DNA from: Acetofilamentum sp.
GTDB lineage: Bacteria; Bacteroidota; Bacteroidia; Bacteroidales; DYOH01
Assembly: GCA_020720625.1 (NCBI GenBank)
Contig: DYOH01000013.1
Span: forward strand, 1 to 53,782
Direction of reading: 5' to 3'
Length of the DNA stretch: 53,782 bases
Made by a program: the position numbers and the translations under genes. The stretch's first letter is position 1; each line of letters opens with the position of its first letter. The notes under the pieces were generated by a model that worked only from the letters and a program-made list of their open reading frames with translations, made no database searches and was not told the DNA's origin. This document shows, in pieces, positions 44,042 to 52,346 of this stretch.

Positions 44042-44593
44042 ATGTTTACATCTCTAAGCATTTACATTGCGGGTTTGTTTTTGCTTAATTATAAACAGTC
44101 AGCTGCAAAATCTATCGAATTAGTTTCCGTGTTGGCTCCTATTATTATTATACTGGCCATCGTTATGGCTTTCTCGGCGATTAGAGGTCCTTTCTATTTT
44201 TGGCAATTATTTTGGGTAAGTAATTCGTTCAGACTATTTTTTATCAGCCTGTTTGTAGCCTTAATATTTTATGCCTATTGGGTTTTGTATTTTCGACAAA
44301 AGCGTTTGTTTGAACTCAATCATTTACAAACAATAGCTCGCGTATTAGTAATTCAAGGCATACAGTTTTTTGCACTTGGTTTTGCCGGGCGATGGATTGG
44401 TCTGGAAAAATCTTTGACTGCGCTTAACGACGAATTGCTTGTTTTGCCCGGCGGATTATCACGGATTTTAGGAATTACCACGCATTTAGGAATTCCGAAG
44501 CAAATTCCGGATTATTTGCTATTAGCTGCCGCTATTCTTTTGGTTTTTGCTTTATTATTTCAAATTATTCATACAGTGGTGAAAAAGAAATAG
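44042..44593 (+). CDS. Polytopic membrane protein, possibly the continuation of the preceding ORF
   Basis: 183 residues with about five hydrophobic helices (VLAPIIIILAIVMAFSA, FRLFFISLFVALIFYAYWVLYF, LLLAAAILLVFALLFQII) and a basic C-terminus (VVKKK). It shares the reading frame of the upstream GH67-like ORF, separated only by TAG and CTT. The upstream ORF ends in the middle of what looks like a multi-helix membrane domain. It is either translated on its own from ATG 44042, coupled to the upstream stop, or it is the C-terminal part of a roughly 905-residue protein interrupted by a stop. No family recognised. Confidence 0.6.
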   Translation: MFTSLSIYIAGLFLLNYKQSAAKSIELVSVLAPIIIILAIVMAFSAIRGPFYFWQLFWVSNSFRLFFISLFVALIFYAYWVLYFRQKRLFELNHLQTIARVLVIQGIQFFALGFAGRWIGLEKSLTALNDELLVLPGGLSRILGITTHLGIPKQIPDYLLLAAAILLVFALLFQIIHTVVKKK

Positions 44594-45070
44594 CATCGAT
44601 TTTTTTTGATTTATGAGTTGATTTGAAAATGGATAATATAGTTAAAAATTATACATTTAATACCCGAAAACCTGTAAAACCTGGTTTTTGATTAGCATTG
44701 ATTTTTATTAAGCAAAATGCTTAATACAGCATGCTTATCTTTTTTACAGTTTCGACGCTTTTAGATTGCAATTATCTAATCCTTAGGTGTTTGGTCGCAT
44801 CGTTTTATGGGTTTAATAGTTGTTTCGTTGAAGCTCTAAAAATTTTCCACGATGTGGGTTACTTCATTTGTTGAATTTTTTTCTATCGTCGATAGCAGTA
44901 TGATTTAGTTCGGCAAAGGCCCGAAAAAAATTGGGGCAGATTCAACAGATTTGTGTTTAATGTATTTAGATTCATAATTCGAAATGTTTATGAATAATGC
45001 AGCTTAACAATAATTAAGCTTTTTTCTTTGAATTTATTTAATTAGAATGATTCTAAATAAAGAATTTTAA
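44594..45070. other. Gap with palindromes before the nitroreductase gene
   Basis: No coding frame seen. A perfect 9-bp palindrome TATTAAGCA-AAA-TGCTTAATA lies at 44706-44726. TTAAGCA can also pair with TGCTTA at 44733-44738, which is followed by TCTTTTTT and would be terminator-like for the membrane gene. A 13-nt palindrome CTATCGTCGATAG lies at 44883-44895. Confidence 0.4.
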
Positions 45071-45078
45071 TACTTTTG
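45071..45078 (+). promoter_or_regulatory. -7 element before the nitroreductase gene
   Basis: TACTTTTG, a full match to TAnnTTTG, 30 nt before the ATG at 45109. No convincing -33. Confidence 0.45.
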
Positions 45079-45108
45079 AGCTTTCTTTTCAATCATTATT
45101 TTATAAAA

Positions 45109-45657
45109 ATGAATAAAAAAACAACATTATATCCTGTTCAGGAATTAATACAAAAGCGTTATAGTCCAAAGGCTTATGATGATAAAGCCATAACAAGCGA
45201 AATTCTGAATTCTATTTTTGAAGCCGCACGCTGGGCTCCATCGTCGCACAACAGGCAACCCTGGAAATTTCTTTACGCCCACAAGTCCGAAACCGGCAAA
45301 TTTAATCGCATGGTAGATGCGCTCAACGAAAGCAATATTGTTTGGGCAAAAAACGCTGCGGTTTTGGTGCTTGCTATGGCTGAAGATATGGAGAACAATT
45401 CTAAAGCTGCTTTCGATTTGGGAACAGCTGTGGCATTTATGAATATGCAGGCATTATCGCACAATATTTATATGCGACACATGGGTGGATTTAATAAGGA
45501 TGTTATGAAAGACCATTTCGCAATTCCCAATGAATTAACACCTTTTGTAGTTTTGGCTTTTGGTTATAAAGGCAATGCCGATATGCTTAACGAAGAGTTA
45601 AAAAGCAGGGAGCTGGCTCCACAAAGCAGAAAAGATTTCGATCAATTATTTTTCTAA
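45109..45657 (+). CDS. Nitroreductase family FMN oxidoreductase
   Basis: 182 residues from the ATG at 45109; a TTG-initiated longer frame overlaps the promoter. The FMN-binding signatures are RYSPKAYDD near the N-terminus and ARWAPSSHNRQPWKF (about residues 37-51), with a later LGTAVAFMNMQALSHNI helix and VVLAFGYKG. The family reduces quinones, nitro compounds or enones with NAD(P)H as an FMN-bound homodimer. The substrate is unknown. A CDGSH protein gene follows after 15 nt, suggesting a small redox operon. Confidence 0.9.
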   Translation: MNKKTTLYPVQELIQKRYSPKAYDDKAITSEILNSIFEAARWAPSSHNRQPWKFLYAHKSETGKFNRMVDALNESNIVWAKNAAVLVLAMAEDMENNSKAAFDLGTAVAFMNMQALSHNIYMRHMGGFNKDVMKDHFAIPNELTPFVVLAFGYKGNADMLNEELKSRELAPQSRKDFDQLFF

Positions 45658-45672
45658 AAAAAATCTAAACAC

Positions 45673-45915
45673 ATGGAAAAAAAATTACCAAAAATTGCAT
45701 CAACTCGCCCATTTAAAGGCGAACTAGAGCCTGGAATATATTTTTATTGTGCCTGTGGCGAAAGTAAAACTCAGCCCTTTTGCGATGGCTCGCATCATGG
45801 AACAGAATTTACACCCATCGAATTCGAAATTAAAGAAAAAGAAGAAGTGCATTTATGCAATTGCAAACGAACAAGATCTCAACCTTTTTGTGATGGAATG
45901 CATAAACGACTGTAA
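45673..45915 (+). CDS. CDGSH iron-sulfur protein (two-motif type)
   Basis: 80 residues with two tandem CDGSH-type 2Fe-2S sites. The first, CACGESKTQPFCDGSHHG, is canonical. The second, CNCKRTRSQPFCDGMHKRL, keeps the three Cys and His ligands but has Met for Ser in the loop. Tandem CDGSH proteins of this size are common in bacteria and are thought to act in redox or Fe-S handling. The close spacing with the nitroreductase gene suggests a joint role, possibly electron transfer, which is inference. Confidence 0.9.
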   Translation: MEKKLPKIASTRPFKGELEPGIYFYCACGESKTQPFCDGSHHGTEFTPIEFEIKEKEEVHLCNCKRTRSQPFCDGMHKRL

Positions 45916-45978
45916 TTAATTTTTCGAATTATCGTTACTCTTTTGCAAGTTTGTACGATATTTGCTTAGGATTTTATC

Positions 45979-46560
45979 ATGATAATTCGAAATATTAAAA
46001 AAGTAATTGTTGCTGTTATAGCTATACTCTTGATAATGAATGAGTCAAGGGCGCAGGTGAATTTGCAGGACACCGCAAGCCTGATTATTAAACCACCCAT
46101 AGTATATTGGGGATTTACGAGTGTTACCTTTAGACTGAACACAAAAACCCGGGATATCATGTACTTTGTAAAGCCCACAAGTACCCGGATTTATTTTGGT
46201 GACGAAATAGCGTTTGTTAGGAATTTGTGGGACGAAGGCCGAAATAAAAGACTTACTTTAGGTCCATACTGGGACGAACAGCAAGCTAATCTGGCCATGA
46301 ATATATATCAGATGTACAGCCGCATATCTCCTCTCAAAATTGCTTACGACCCCGACAGGGTGGTGTACTGGTTTTATATTAATCTGGAAGAAAAACGTGC
46401 CGGATTTAGATGGAAAACCACCGAAGCCGGAATTTCCAGCGGAAATATAGACGAATTTCGGCTAAATCTGAAAAATGGAACTGAGGTAGGCTTGCTTGCT
46501 ATAGGGCCATTTTTTCATTACGTAGAAGTGCAATCTGCTTTCGAAATTTTTAGTAAATAA
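45979..46560 (+). CDS. Secreted protein of unknown function
   Basis: 193 residues with a signal peptide (MIIRNIKKVIVAVIAILLIMNESRAQ). The mature part has strand-rich sequence with several aromatic positions (IVYWGFTSVTFRL, RIYFGDEIAFVRNLWDEG, YDPDRVVYWFYINLEEKRAGFRW). It contains no Cys and no motif I recognise. It starts 63 nt after the CDGSH gene and ends 51 nt before the second propeller/SpoIIE gene, so it might be transcribed with either. Confidence 0.75.
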   Translation: MIIRNIKKVIVAVIAILLIMNESRAQVNLQDTASLIIKPPIVYWGFTSVTFRLNTKTRDIMYFVKPTSTRIYFGDEIAFVRNLWDEGRNKRLTLGPYWDEQQANLAMNIYQMYSRISPLKIAYDPDRVVYWFYINLEEKRAGFRWKTTEAGISSGNIDEFRLNLKNGTEVGLLAIGPFFHYVEVQSAFEIFSK

Positions 46561-46584
46561 TCTGCCATTTTATAAAACTTTATC

Positions 46585-46592
46585 TATATTTG
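46585..46592 (+). promoter_or_regulatory. -7 element before the second propeller/SpoIIE gene
   Basis: TATATTTG, a full match to TAnnTTTG, 19 nt before the ATG at 46612 and after the stop of the preceding gene. The -33 region has no clear TTTG. Confidence 0.5.
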
Positions 46593-46611
46593 AGAATTAT
46601 TGCCCTTAAGT

Positions 46612-49600
46612 ATGAAACCAACAAAATGGCAGATTTTGTATTTTCTTGTTTTTATATGCTTTTATGGTGAGTTAAAGGCTCAACAACAAGATATTAAATT
46701 TCATTTTAACCATATCTCTTCAGAGCAAGGATTATCTAATAGCTCTGTGTATACTATTCTTCAGGATAACCAAGGTTATTTATGGTTTGGAACCGCCGAT
46801 GGCCTAAATAAATACGATGGAAACAGATTTACTGTTTTTAAACATCAACCTTTTAATGCAAACAGTCTTTCTAATAATTGGATAACTGCTTTGGCGGTTG
46901 ATAAGTATTATAATCTGTGGATTGGTACGTATGGCGGAGGTCTCGACATGCTGAACACGCGAACCATGCAATTCGAAAATTTTAGTGTGGAGTCGGAGAG
47001 GGTACTTCATATTAATCATAATCTGATTAGAACATTATATTACGATAAAAATGATATTCTTTGGATTGGCACTGACGCAGGATTAAATGCTTATGATGCG
47101 CAGAACAAAAGGCTAATGTCTATTGGCATTGATAGCTCGGAGATTGGCAAAATAGTTAGAAATGAATCCGTTAATGCTATAATCTTACGCGATTCTTTGC
47201 TCTACCTTGGTATGTGGGGCGATGGACTTATTCGTTTGAATTTGAATAATAAGCAGTTAACTCGTGTTTTTTTTCATAAGCACGATAAAGACAGGAATAA
47301 TTTTAATCAGATAAAATCTATTGTTCCGGCAGGTCCAAACTCACTGTTTATTGCCACACGTGGTGGTGGCGTTTTTGAACTAAGCGAAACCGACCTTTCT
47401 GTTGTGCGCCAATTTACTTCCGAAAATTCCACTTTAAGCCATAATATGATTTATTCAATGGTGGATTATGGTGATGATTTACTTTGGATTGGTACTTTTT
47501 ACAATGGTCTTAACCTGCTAAACAAAAAAACAAACAACATAACAAACTTTTTTGCATCAAAATTTGAAAAAAACAGTGTATCGGGTAATTGGATTCCCGG
47601 CTTATTTATAGACCGAACAAATGTGCTTTGGGTAGGAACCGACAAGGGGGTGAGCTATTTGCCTTTGCAAGGTGCCGGATTTAGACATTACAGTATAAAC
47701 AGTTCTAACCTGAATCTCGAATTTGAAGCCAATATAAACGCACTTTTCGAAGACCAGAACGGCGACATTTGGGTGGGAACCTGGGGGCATGGTTTAATAA
47801 AGTACGATATTAAATCCAAAACTTACCAACAGTTTATGCCCAAAATGAATCAAAATTCTATTCAGTCGGAAAGGGTTTGGGCTGTTCTTCAGGACAAGAA
47901 CGGAATGCTCTGGATTGGCACTGCCGCATCGCTCGATTTATTTGATCCAATTAAAAATCAATTTTATCATTATAGTTGTTATGTGGACGAAAATGGTTAC
48001 GGAAAAATTCCGGCAAACAATATCTCTTCACTTTGTTTTATGGGCGATACAAGCCTTTTAGTGGGCACTTGGGGCGGAGGACTTTCGGCAATTGATATTC
48101 GTACAAGAAAGGTTATCGGATTTGATAATTCTATGATTAAAGGTAGCCGAATAAAGAGTTTGTATGTGGATAAGGATAAAAAATTGTGGATTGGCTCTTC
48201 TTCCGAAGGAATTAGTATTTATAATACCACAGAAAATAGCTGGCAATATCTGGTAAACGAAGCAGAAAATAAAAAATCATTATCGGCTAACGATATTGAA
48301 GGTTTTGCCGAAGACGAAACATCAATTTGGGTGGCTACAAACAATAGCGGATTGAACAAAATTAATAAGCGCTCTTTGAATATCGACCATTATTTTTTGG
48401 AAGACGGACTTGCCAGTAATAGTTTGCGAAGGATTGTGGTTGACAAAACCGGCAATTTGTGGATTAGCAGTCAGAATGGTATTTCGAGGCTAAATCCGCA
48501 AACCGAAGAGATTCGAAACTTTGACCAAACCGACGGATTGCAAGGGAATGAATTTACAAGAGGATATCTTATGCTAAAAAATGGCGAGATAGCTTTTGGC
48601 GGTAACAACGGATTTAATGTTTTTGAACCTAATTCGTTGATTATTAATAAAACACTGCCAAAAATTGTCATCTCCAGATTTTATAAATTTAACCAGGAAC
48701 TTAATTTGTATAATGAGTTGGATGCCGCTGGCCAATTGGTTTTGCGTACATCCGACAATATGGTTTCTTTTGAATTTAGGGCGCTGGATTTTAACGCTCC
48801 CCAAAAAAACCAGTATTTGTATAAGCTCGAAGGGTTCGACAAAAATTGGCGAAAACCCCTCAGCGAACCTATTGCTACTTATACCAATTTGCCTGCCGGA
48901 AAATATATCTTTCGGGTAATTGCCAGCAACAACCATGGGTTTTGGAATACCGACGGTATTAGCCTGAAAGTACGTGTGTATCCACCAATTTACTTAACAT
49001 GGCAATTTTTTGTTGCTTTGTTTTTGGTCGGAATTGTTCTTTCTGTGGCTTTTTTAAAGAAACGAGAACTATATTTAAGAATGGCGGCGGCCAGATTAGA
49101 AAGGCTTATTAACGAAAAAACGGAAGAAATTCGTTTAAAAAATGAGATTCTCGAAGATCAGAATGCCGAAATTGTGCAGCAAAGAGATGAGATAGAGCTG
49201 CAAAAGCAAGAAGCTCTGGCACAGCGCGATGATATTCAGAAACACCGCGATTTAGTTCAGGAACAAAAAGAACAGCTTACGGACAGTATTTTGTATGCGC
49301 AAACTATACAGATGGCTATGATGCCCGATCAGAGAGCCTTGAATGCTTTTTTGCAGAAATCGTTTTTGTTGTTTTTGCCCAAAGACATTGTTAGTGGCGA
49401 CTTTGTTTGGCTTAAAGAGTTAAATAACCTGAAATATATTGCCGTGGCCGATTGTACCGGACATGGTGTGCCGGGCGGTTTTATGAGTATGTTTGGTATT
49501 TCAATACTTAACGAGCTGGTTTTGCACGAAAATATGCGTTCGGCCTCCGAGATTCTGGAGAGTTTGCGTACCCGTTTAATTCAAACTGCCGCCTATAAAA

Positions 49601-50025
49601 AAGATAAATACTCTAATCACGACGGAATTGACATTGCCATGTGTATTTATGATGAGAAAAATGCAATGATTCGCTTTTCCGGTGCCCATATTCCATTATA
49701 CCTTATCCGAAAAAATGAGATTCACGAATTTGCCGCCGATAAAATGTCTGTTGGCCCTTATGTTAAGTATCAGGCATTTACCGAACAAAGTTTTCCTGTG
49801 GTAAAGGGCGATAAAGTATATCTTTTTACCGACGGATACTCCGACCAATTTGGTGGAAATCATGACCGAAAGTTTATGAAAAGCAATTTGAAACAGCTTA
49901 TTCTCGATATGCACCAATCGGATATGCTGGAGCAGGAGGTAATTTTTGCCAACCGCATGAAAACCTGGCGCGGCATTTTAGAGCAAGTTGATGATATTAC
50001 CGGATTGGGTTTTATGATTGTTTAG
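46612..50025 (+). CDS. Second beta-propeller sensor with SpoIIE-type PP2C phosphatase output
   Basis: 1137 residues from the ATG at 46612; a TTG at 46600 is in frame but unlikely. Same architecture as 13887-17270. A signal peptide (ends GELKAQ) is followed by propeller repeats (YLWFGTADGLNKYDG, NLWIGTYGGGLDML) to about residue 690, then a Y_Y_Y domain (FEFRALDFNAPQKNQYLYKLEGFD). One transmembrane helix (LTWQFFVALFLVGIVLSVAFL), a coiled coil and a C-terminal SpoIIE phosphatase follow. The metal sites are intact: SGDFVWL, ADCTGHGVPGGFMSM, FTDGYSDQFGG and VDDITGLGF. It probably turns an extracellular or periplasmic signal into dephosphorylation of a cytosolic Ser/Thr target; the target is unknown. 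Confidence 0.9.
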   Translation: MKPTKWQILYFLVFICFYGELKAQQQDIKFHFNHISSEQGLSNSSVYTILQDNQGYLWFGTADGLNKYDGNRFTVFKHQPFNANSLSNNWITALAVDKYYNLWIGTYGGGLDMLNTRTMQFENFSVESERVLHINHNLIRTLYYDKNDILWIGTDAGLNAYDAQNKRLMSIGIDSSEIGKIVRNESVNAIILRDSLLYLGMWGDGLIRLNLNNKQLTRVFFHKHDKDRNNFNQIKSIVPAGPNSLFIATRGGGVFELSETDLSVVRQFTSENSTLSHNMIYSMVDYGDDLLWIGTFYNGLNLLNKKTNNITNFFASKFEKNSVSGNWIPGLFIDRTNVLWVGTDKGVSYLPLQGAGFRHYSINSSNLNLEFEANINALFEDQNGDIWVGTWGHGLIKYDIKSKTYQQFMPKMNQNSIQSERVWAVLQDKNGMLWIGTAASLDLFDPIKNQFYHYSCYVDENGYGKIPANNISSLCFMGDTSLLVGTWGGGLSAIDIRTRKVIGFDNSMIKGSRIKSLYVDKDKKLWIGSSSEGISIYNTTENSWQYLVNEAENKKSLSANDIEGFAEDETSIWVATNNSGLNKINKRSLNIDHYFLEDGLASNSLRRIVVDKTGNLWISSQNGISRLNPQTEEIRNFDQTDGLQGNEFTRGYLMLKNGEIAFGGNNGFNVFEPNSLIINKTLPKIVISRFYKFNQELNLYNELDAAGQLVLRTSDNMVSFEFRALDFNAPQKNQYLYKLEGFDKNWRKPLSEPIATYTNLPAGKYIFRVIASNNHGFWNTDGISLKVRVYPPIYLTWQFFVALFLVGIVLSVAFLKKRELYLRMAAARLERLINEKTEEIRLKNEILEDQNAEIVQQRDEIELQKQEALAQRDDIQKHRDLVQEQKEQLTDSILYAQTIQMAMMPDQRALNAFLQKSFLLFLPKDIVSGDFVWLKELNNLKYIAVADCTGHGVPGGFMSMFGISILNELVLHENMRSASEILESLRTRLIQTAAYKKDKYSNHDGIDIAMCIYDEKNAMIRFSGAHIPLYLIRKNEIHEFAADKMSVGPYVKYQAFTEQSFPVVKGDKVYLFTDGYSDQFGGNHDRKFMKSNLKQLILDMHQSDMLEQEVIFANRMKTWRGILEQVDDITGLGFMIV

Positions 50026-50033
50026 CAGCGTGT

Positions 50034-51407
50034 TTACTTATTTGTTTTTTGTAGTTTACTCCTTTGGCTTTCAAGTTTTTCGATAAGCTCTTTTATTTCG
50101 GCTTCGCCGTTCCATTCGCTCAACACCTTTTTTTCACTGTCGAGCAGAAACAAAATGGGGGTGCTCGTAACGTAATATTTTGAGTGATAGTTATTCTTGT
50201 CGAGTGGGTCGTAAATATTGGTCCATAAATTTCTTACATCCTGTTCTACTAAAAATTTCTCCCAGTCGTTTTTATCTTCTTTGGTAAATACCGCCCAAAT
50301 GGCCACATCTAAATTATCGGTTTGATCGTAGAATTTTTTTAAATCCTTTATCGCAGTGGTGCAATGTCCGCAACCGGTTTTCCAAAAAAGTAATAAGGTG
50401 AGTTTTTCTGTAATGTCGTATAAATGAGCACTATCTCCATCAATGGTAAGCATCGATAAATTCGGAGCAATTTTTCCTATATCGGCCGATGTCCATTCGT
50501 CGGCGGTTTTTTTGATAATATCTTTTGCCTCGTAAGGAAGCCAATTAACCTTGGGGCTTAGAGCATATTGGTAGGCCAAATGATAAAACACCTTGTTTAG
50601 CCCTGTTTTTTGATATTTATAGAAAAAATCGAGCAAATAATTGAAACTGTATTTGAAAATTTCGTCGCTGGCTTGCGCTTTGTTTAGAAAACTATCTATC
50701 TCGGCCGTAATAATATGTGGTGGTTTCACATTGTTTACGTTGCGCACTAAAAGCGACTGTAAACTGCGGTAAATAACAGGGGTATAGAGCAAGCGGGCAT
50801 CATTAAAATTGATATTCCCGAAGTTCTGTCCGGCTGGCTGATTAAAGGCTCTGAGCAGGCTGCTTAAAAAATTATCGGCATTTTTTTGGGCTACCACTTG
50901 CCACATTTCTTCAGCTCTTTTTGCACTTTCGTCGAGCTTATTTTGGTAGAATTGTGTGCTATCGGCCGATAGCGATTTGTTTTTTAGTTTTTCGAGGTAT
51001 TCTTGTTGCAATACAATTTCGTTTCCTACACTTAATTGGTAATTGATAAAGTTGGTGTTTACATTCGAATTTTTAAATTCCACAGTCTGTATCGGAAATT
51101 CATAGCTCAGTTTTAAGGAAAACTTTTGATTTTCGGGCATGATAAAATCCATGCTTTTTTGCGAAAAAATAAAGCTATAAAGGCCTTGCGGCAGCGCTTT
51201 ACTATTTTTAAAAACGGCCTTTCCTTTAGCATCTATTTTGGCACTATCGGCAATAAACTGATTTTCGGCAAAATAATATACCATTAGTATGGTGCTGTCT
51301 TTTATATCTTTAAATTCCAGTTTTATCTCATAACCCTGTGCAAAAATACCCAGCTTCATTAATATCAGCGTTAATAAGGCAACTATTTTCATCGACATTT
51401 TTTTCAT
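50034..51407 (-). CDS. TlpA-type thiol:disulfide oxidoreductase with DUF4369-like N-terminus
   Basis: 457 residues with a signal peptide (ends LGIFAQ). The N-terminal 110 residues resemble the DUF4369 beta domain (IKLEFKDIKDSTILMVYYFAENQ). A helical middle (about 130-310) suggests DUF5106. The C-terminal thioredoxin fold has an intact redox motif FWKTGCGHCTTAIKDL and cis-Pro in STPILFLLD. Periplasmic proteins of this kind reduce or oxidise cysteines of envelope proteins. It is convergent with the propeller/SpoIIE gene (8-nt gap) and has no visible terminator between them. Confidence 0.87.
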   Translation of the reverse strand: MKKMSMKIVALLTLILMKLGIFAQGYEIKLEFKDIKDSTILMVYYFAENQFIADSAKIDAKGKAVFKNSKALPQGLYSFIFSQKSMDFIMPENQKFSLKLSYEFPIQTVEFKNSNVNTNFINYQLSVGNEIVLQQEYLEKLKNKSLSADSTQFYQNKLDESAKRAEEMWQVVAQKNADNFLSSLLRAFNQPAGQNFGNINFNDARLLYTPVIYRSLQSLLVRNVNNVKPPHIITAEIDSFLNKAQASDEIFKYSFNYLLDFFYKYQKTGLNKVFYHLAYQYALSPKVNWLPYEAKDIIKKTADEWTSADIGKIAPNLSMLTIDGDSAHLYDITEKLTLLLFWKTGCGHCTTAIKDLKKFYDQTDNLDVAIWAVFTKEDKNDWEKFLVEQDVRNLWTNIYDPLDKNNYHSKYYVTSTPILFLLDSEKKVLSEWNGEAEIKELIEKLESQRSKLQKTNK

Positions 51408-51442
51408 TGTAAAAATTTTGCTTCTAAAGATTTTGTGTGAAG

Positions 51443-51450
51443 CAAATATA
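51443..51450 (-). promoter_or_regulatory. -7 element before the TlpA-type gene
   Basis: Reads TATATTTG on the minus strand, matching TAnnTTTG, 35 nt before the ATG at 51407. Confidence 0.45.
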
Positions 51451-51696
51451 ACAAAAACTTATGGCCGTTTTAGTAAAAAAAAGTTAAACATATTTCATTA
51501 TGATATAATGGGCTGAAAAACTAGATTTTGGCGTGTATTTTACATTCAAAGTACTATTTCTTTTGCTAAATTGCTTTACTCATTTTGGCTAAATGTTTAA
51601 GTAATTGTGTGCAGATGTTCATTTTGGTTTTATCTCATGTATACATGGGTAATTGAATTTATGAAAGCGTTTTTTCAATAAAAAAGGAAACAAAAG

Positions 51697-51760
51697 TTTT
51701 TTTTCATAGTTTGTTGGTTTTAGGTAAAGCTTAGAAAGGGCACTTTGGATCCCTTTTTTT
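51697..51760 (+). ncRNA. Candidate small RNA, copy 1 (conserved 33-nt block plus terminator)
   Basis: The 33 nt at 51697-51729 (eight T, then a block starting CATAGTTTGTTGG and ending AGGTAAAG) recur exactly at 51933-51965. In this copy they are followed after 5 nt by stem AAAGGG (51735-51740)/CCCTTT (51751-51756) and a T-run, the form of an intrinsic terminator. The hairpin loop differs from copy 2. No open reading frame is present. The transcript start is not clear, because ATAGTTTG only partly fits the -7 consensus. Confidence 0.5.
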
Positions 51761-51932
51761 GTTTTTCTTGCGAAAGAAACTTTTTCTCGAAAATATTTCG
51801 GAAAAAAATATGGTTACTTATTGGAGATAGTTGGAAAAATGTACTTTTCTTGAAAAAATCTTCTGTTTTTATCAAAAAAATGAAACATCTTTTTTTTAGT
51901 AGCGTATACGAGAGTATAGGTTAAGAAATAAA
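51761..51932. other. Spacer between the two RNA-like copies
   Basis: AT-rich with no reading frame. I see no extension of the repeat into this spacer apart from weak A-rich similarity just before each T8 run. Confidence 0.35.
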
Positions 51933-51995
51933 TTTTTTTTCATAGTTTGTTGGTTTTAGGTAAAGGTTAAAAGGGCTCGACGGAGCCTTTTTTTT
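51933..51995 (+). ncRNA. Candidate small RNA, copy 2 (conserved 33-nt block plus strong terminator)
   Basis: An exact repeat of the 33-nt block, 236 nt downstream of copy 1. It continues GTTAAAAGGGC, nearly as in copy 1, and ends in a strong hairpin GGCTC-GACG-GAGCC (51974-51987) flanked by A-run and T-run. The stem sequence differs from copy 1 while the stem-plus-T-run form is kept, which is what selection on a terminated RNA would produce. Confidence 0.5.
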
Positions 51996-52346
51996 ATGCT
52001 TTGTTCTAGTAATAAATCAGTTTTTTACGCTTGAGATGTGGCGTTAATTCTTTTCTTCATTTTTCGTCATGTTCAATAACTTTGTGAATTGACAAATCGG
52101 TGCTTTCCGAAAGCTTAAGCCATTCTTCGGCATCGTCGAAATAACCAAGAATTTAGAATAAGGACTTCTATAAAGAAATTAGTTCGTTTTTTTAAATAGA
52201 ATTTCGTAAAAAAAAGTTTTGAGATGGAAATTTTTCTAAAATTGAAAAGTATTTATATTTGTTGTTAAGTATATATCCGTGCAAATGATAAGTTCCCTTG
52301 CTAAAAAATATAGGTATAATACTTAATGTTTAATAATCAGTAAACT
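51996..52346. other. Gap before the MORN/TonB-C-like gene
   Basis: Mostly noncoding. A minus-strand stretch at 52057-52152 reads as 31 protein-like residues (FDDAEEWLKLSESTDLSIHK) but has no start codon and is preceded by a stop. It may be the remnant of a gene. Confidence 0.3.

Noticed and set aside
44883-44895. Palindrome CTATCGTCGATAG as an operator.
   Set aside because: A single 13-nt palindrome about 200 nt from the next gene, with no second site or promoter overlap to support it.
45942-45964. TTTG and GATATTTG as a promoter for the secreted unknown at 45979.
   Set aside because: Spacing between the boxes is about 11 nt and the -7 has a mismatch, so it does not fit the consensus.
52057-52152. 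Protein-like minus-strand stretch of 31 residues.
   Set aside because: No start codon, a stop immediately upstream and no family recognised. Kept only as a note in the gap description.
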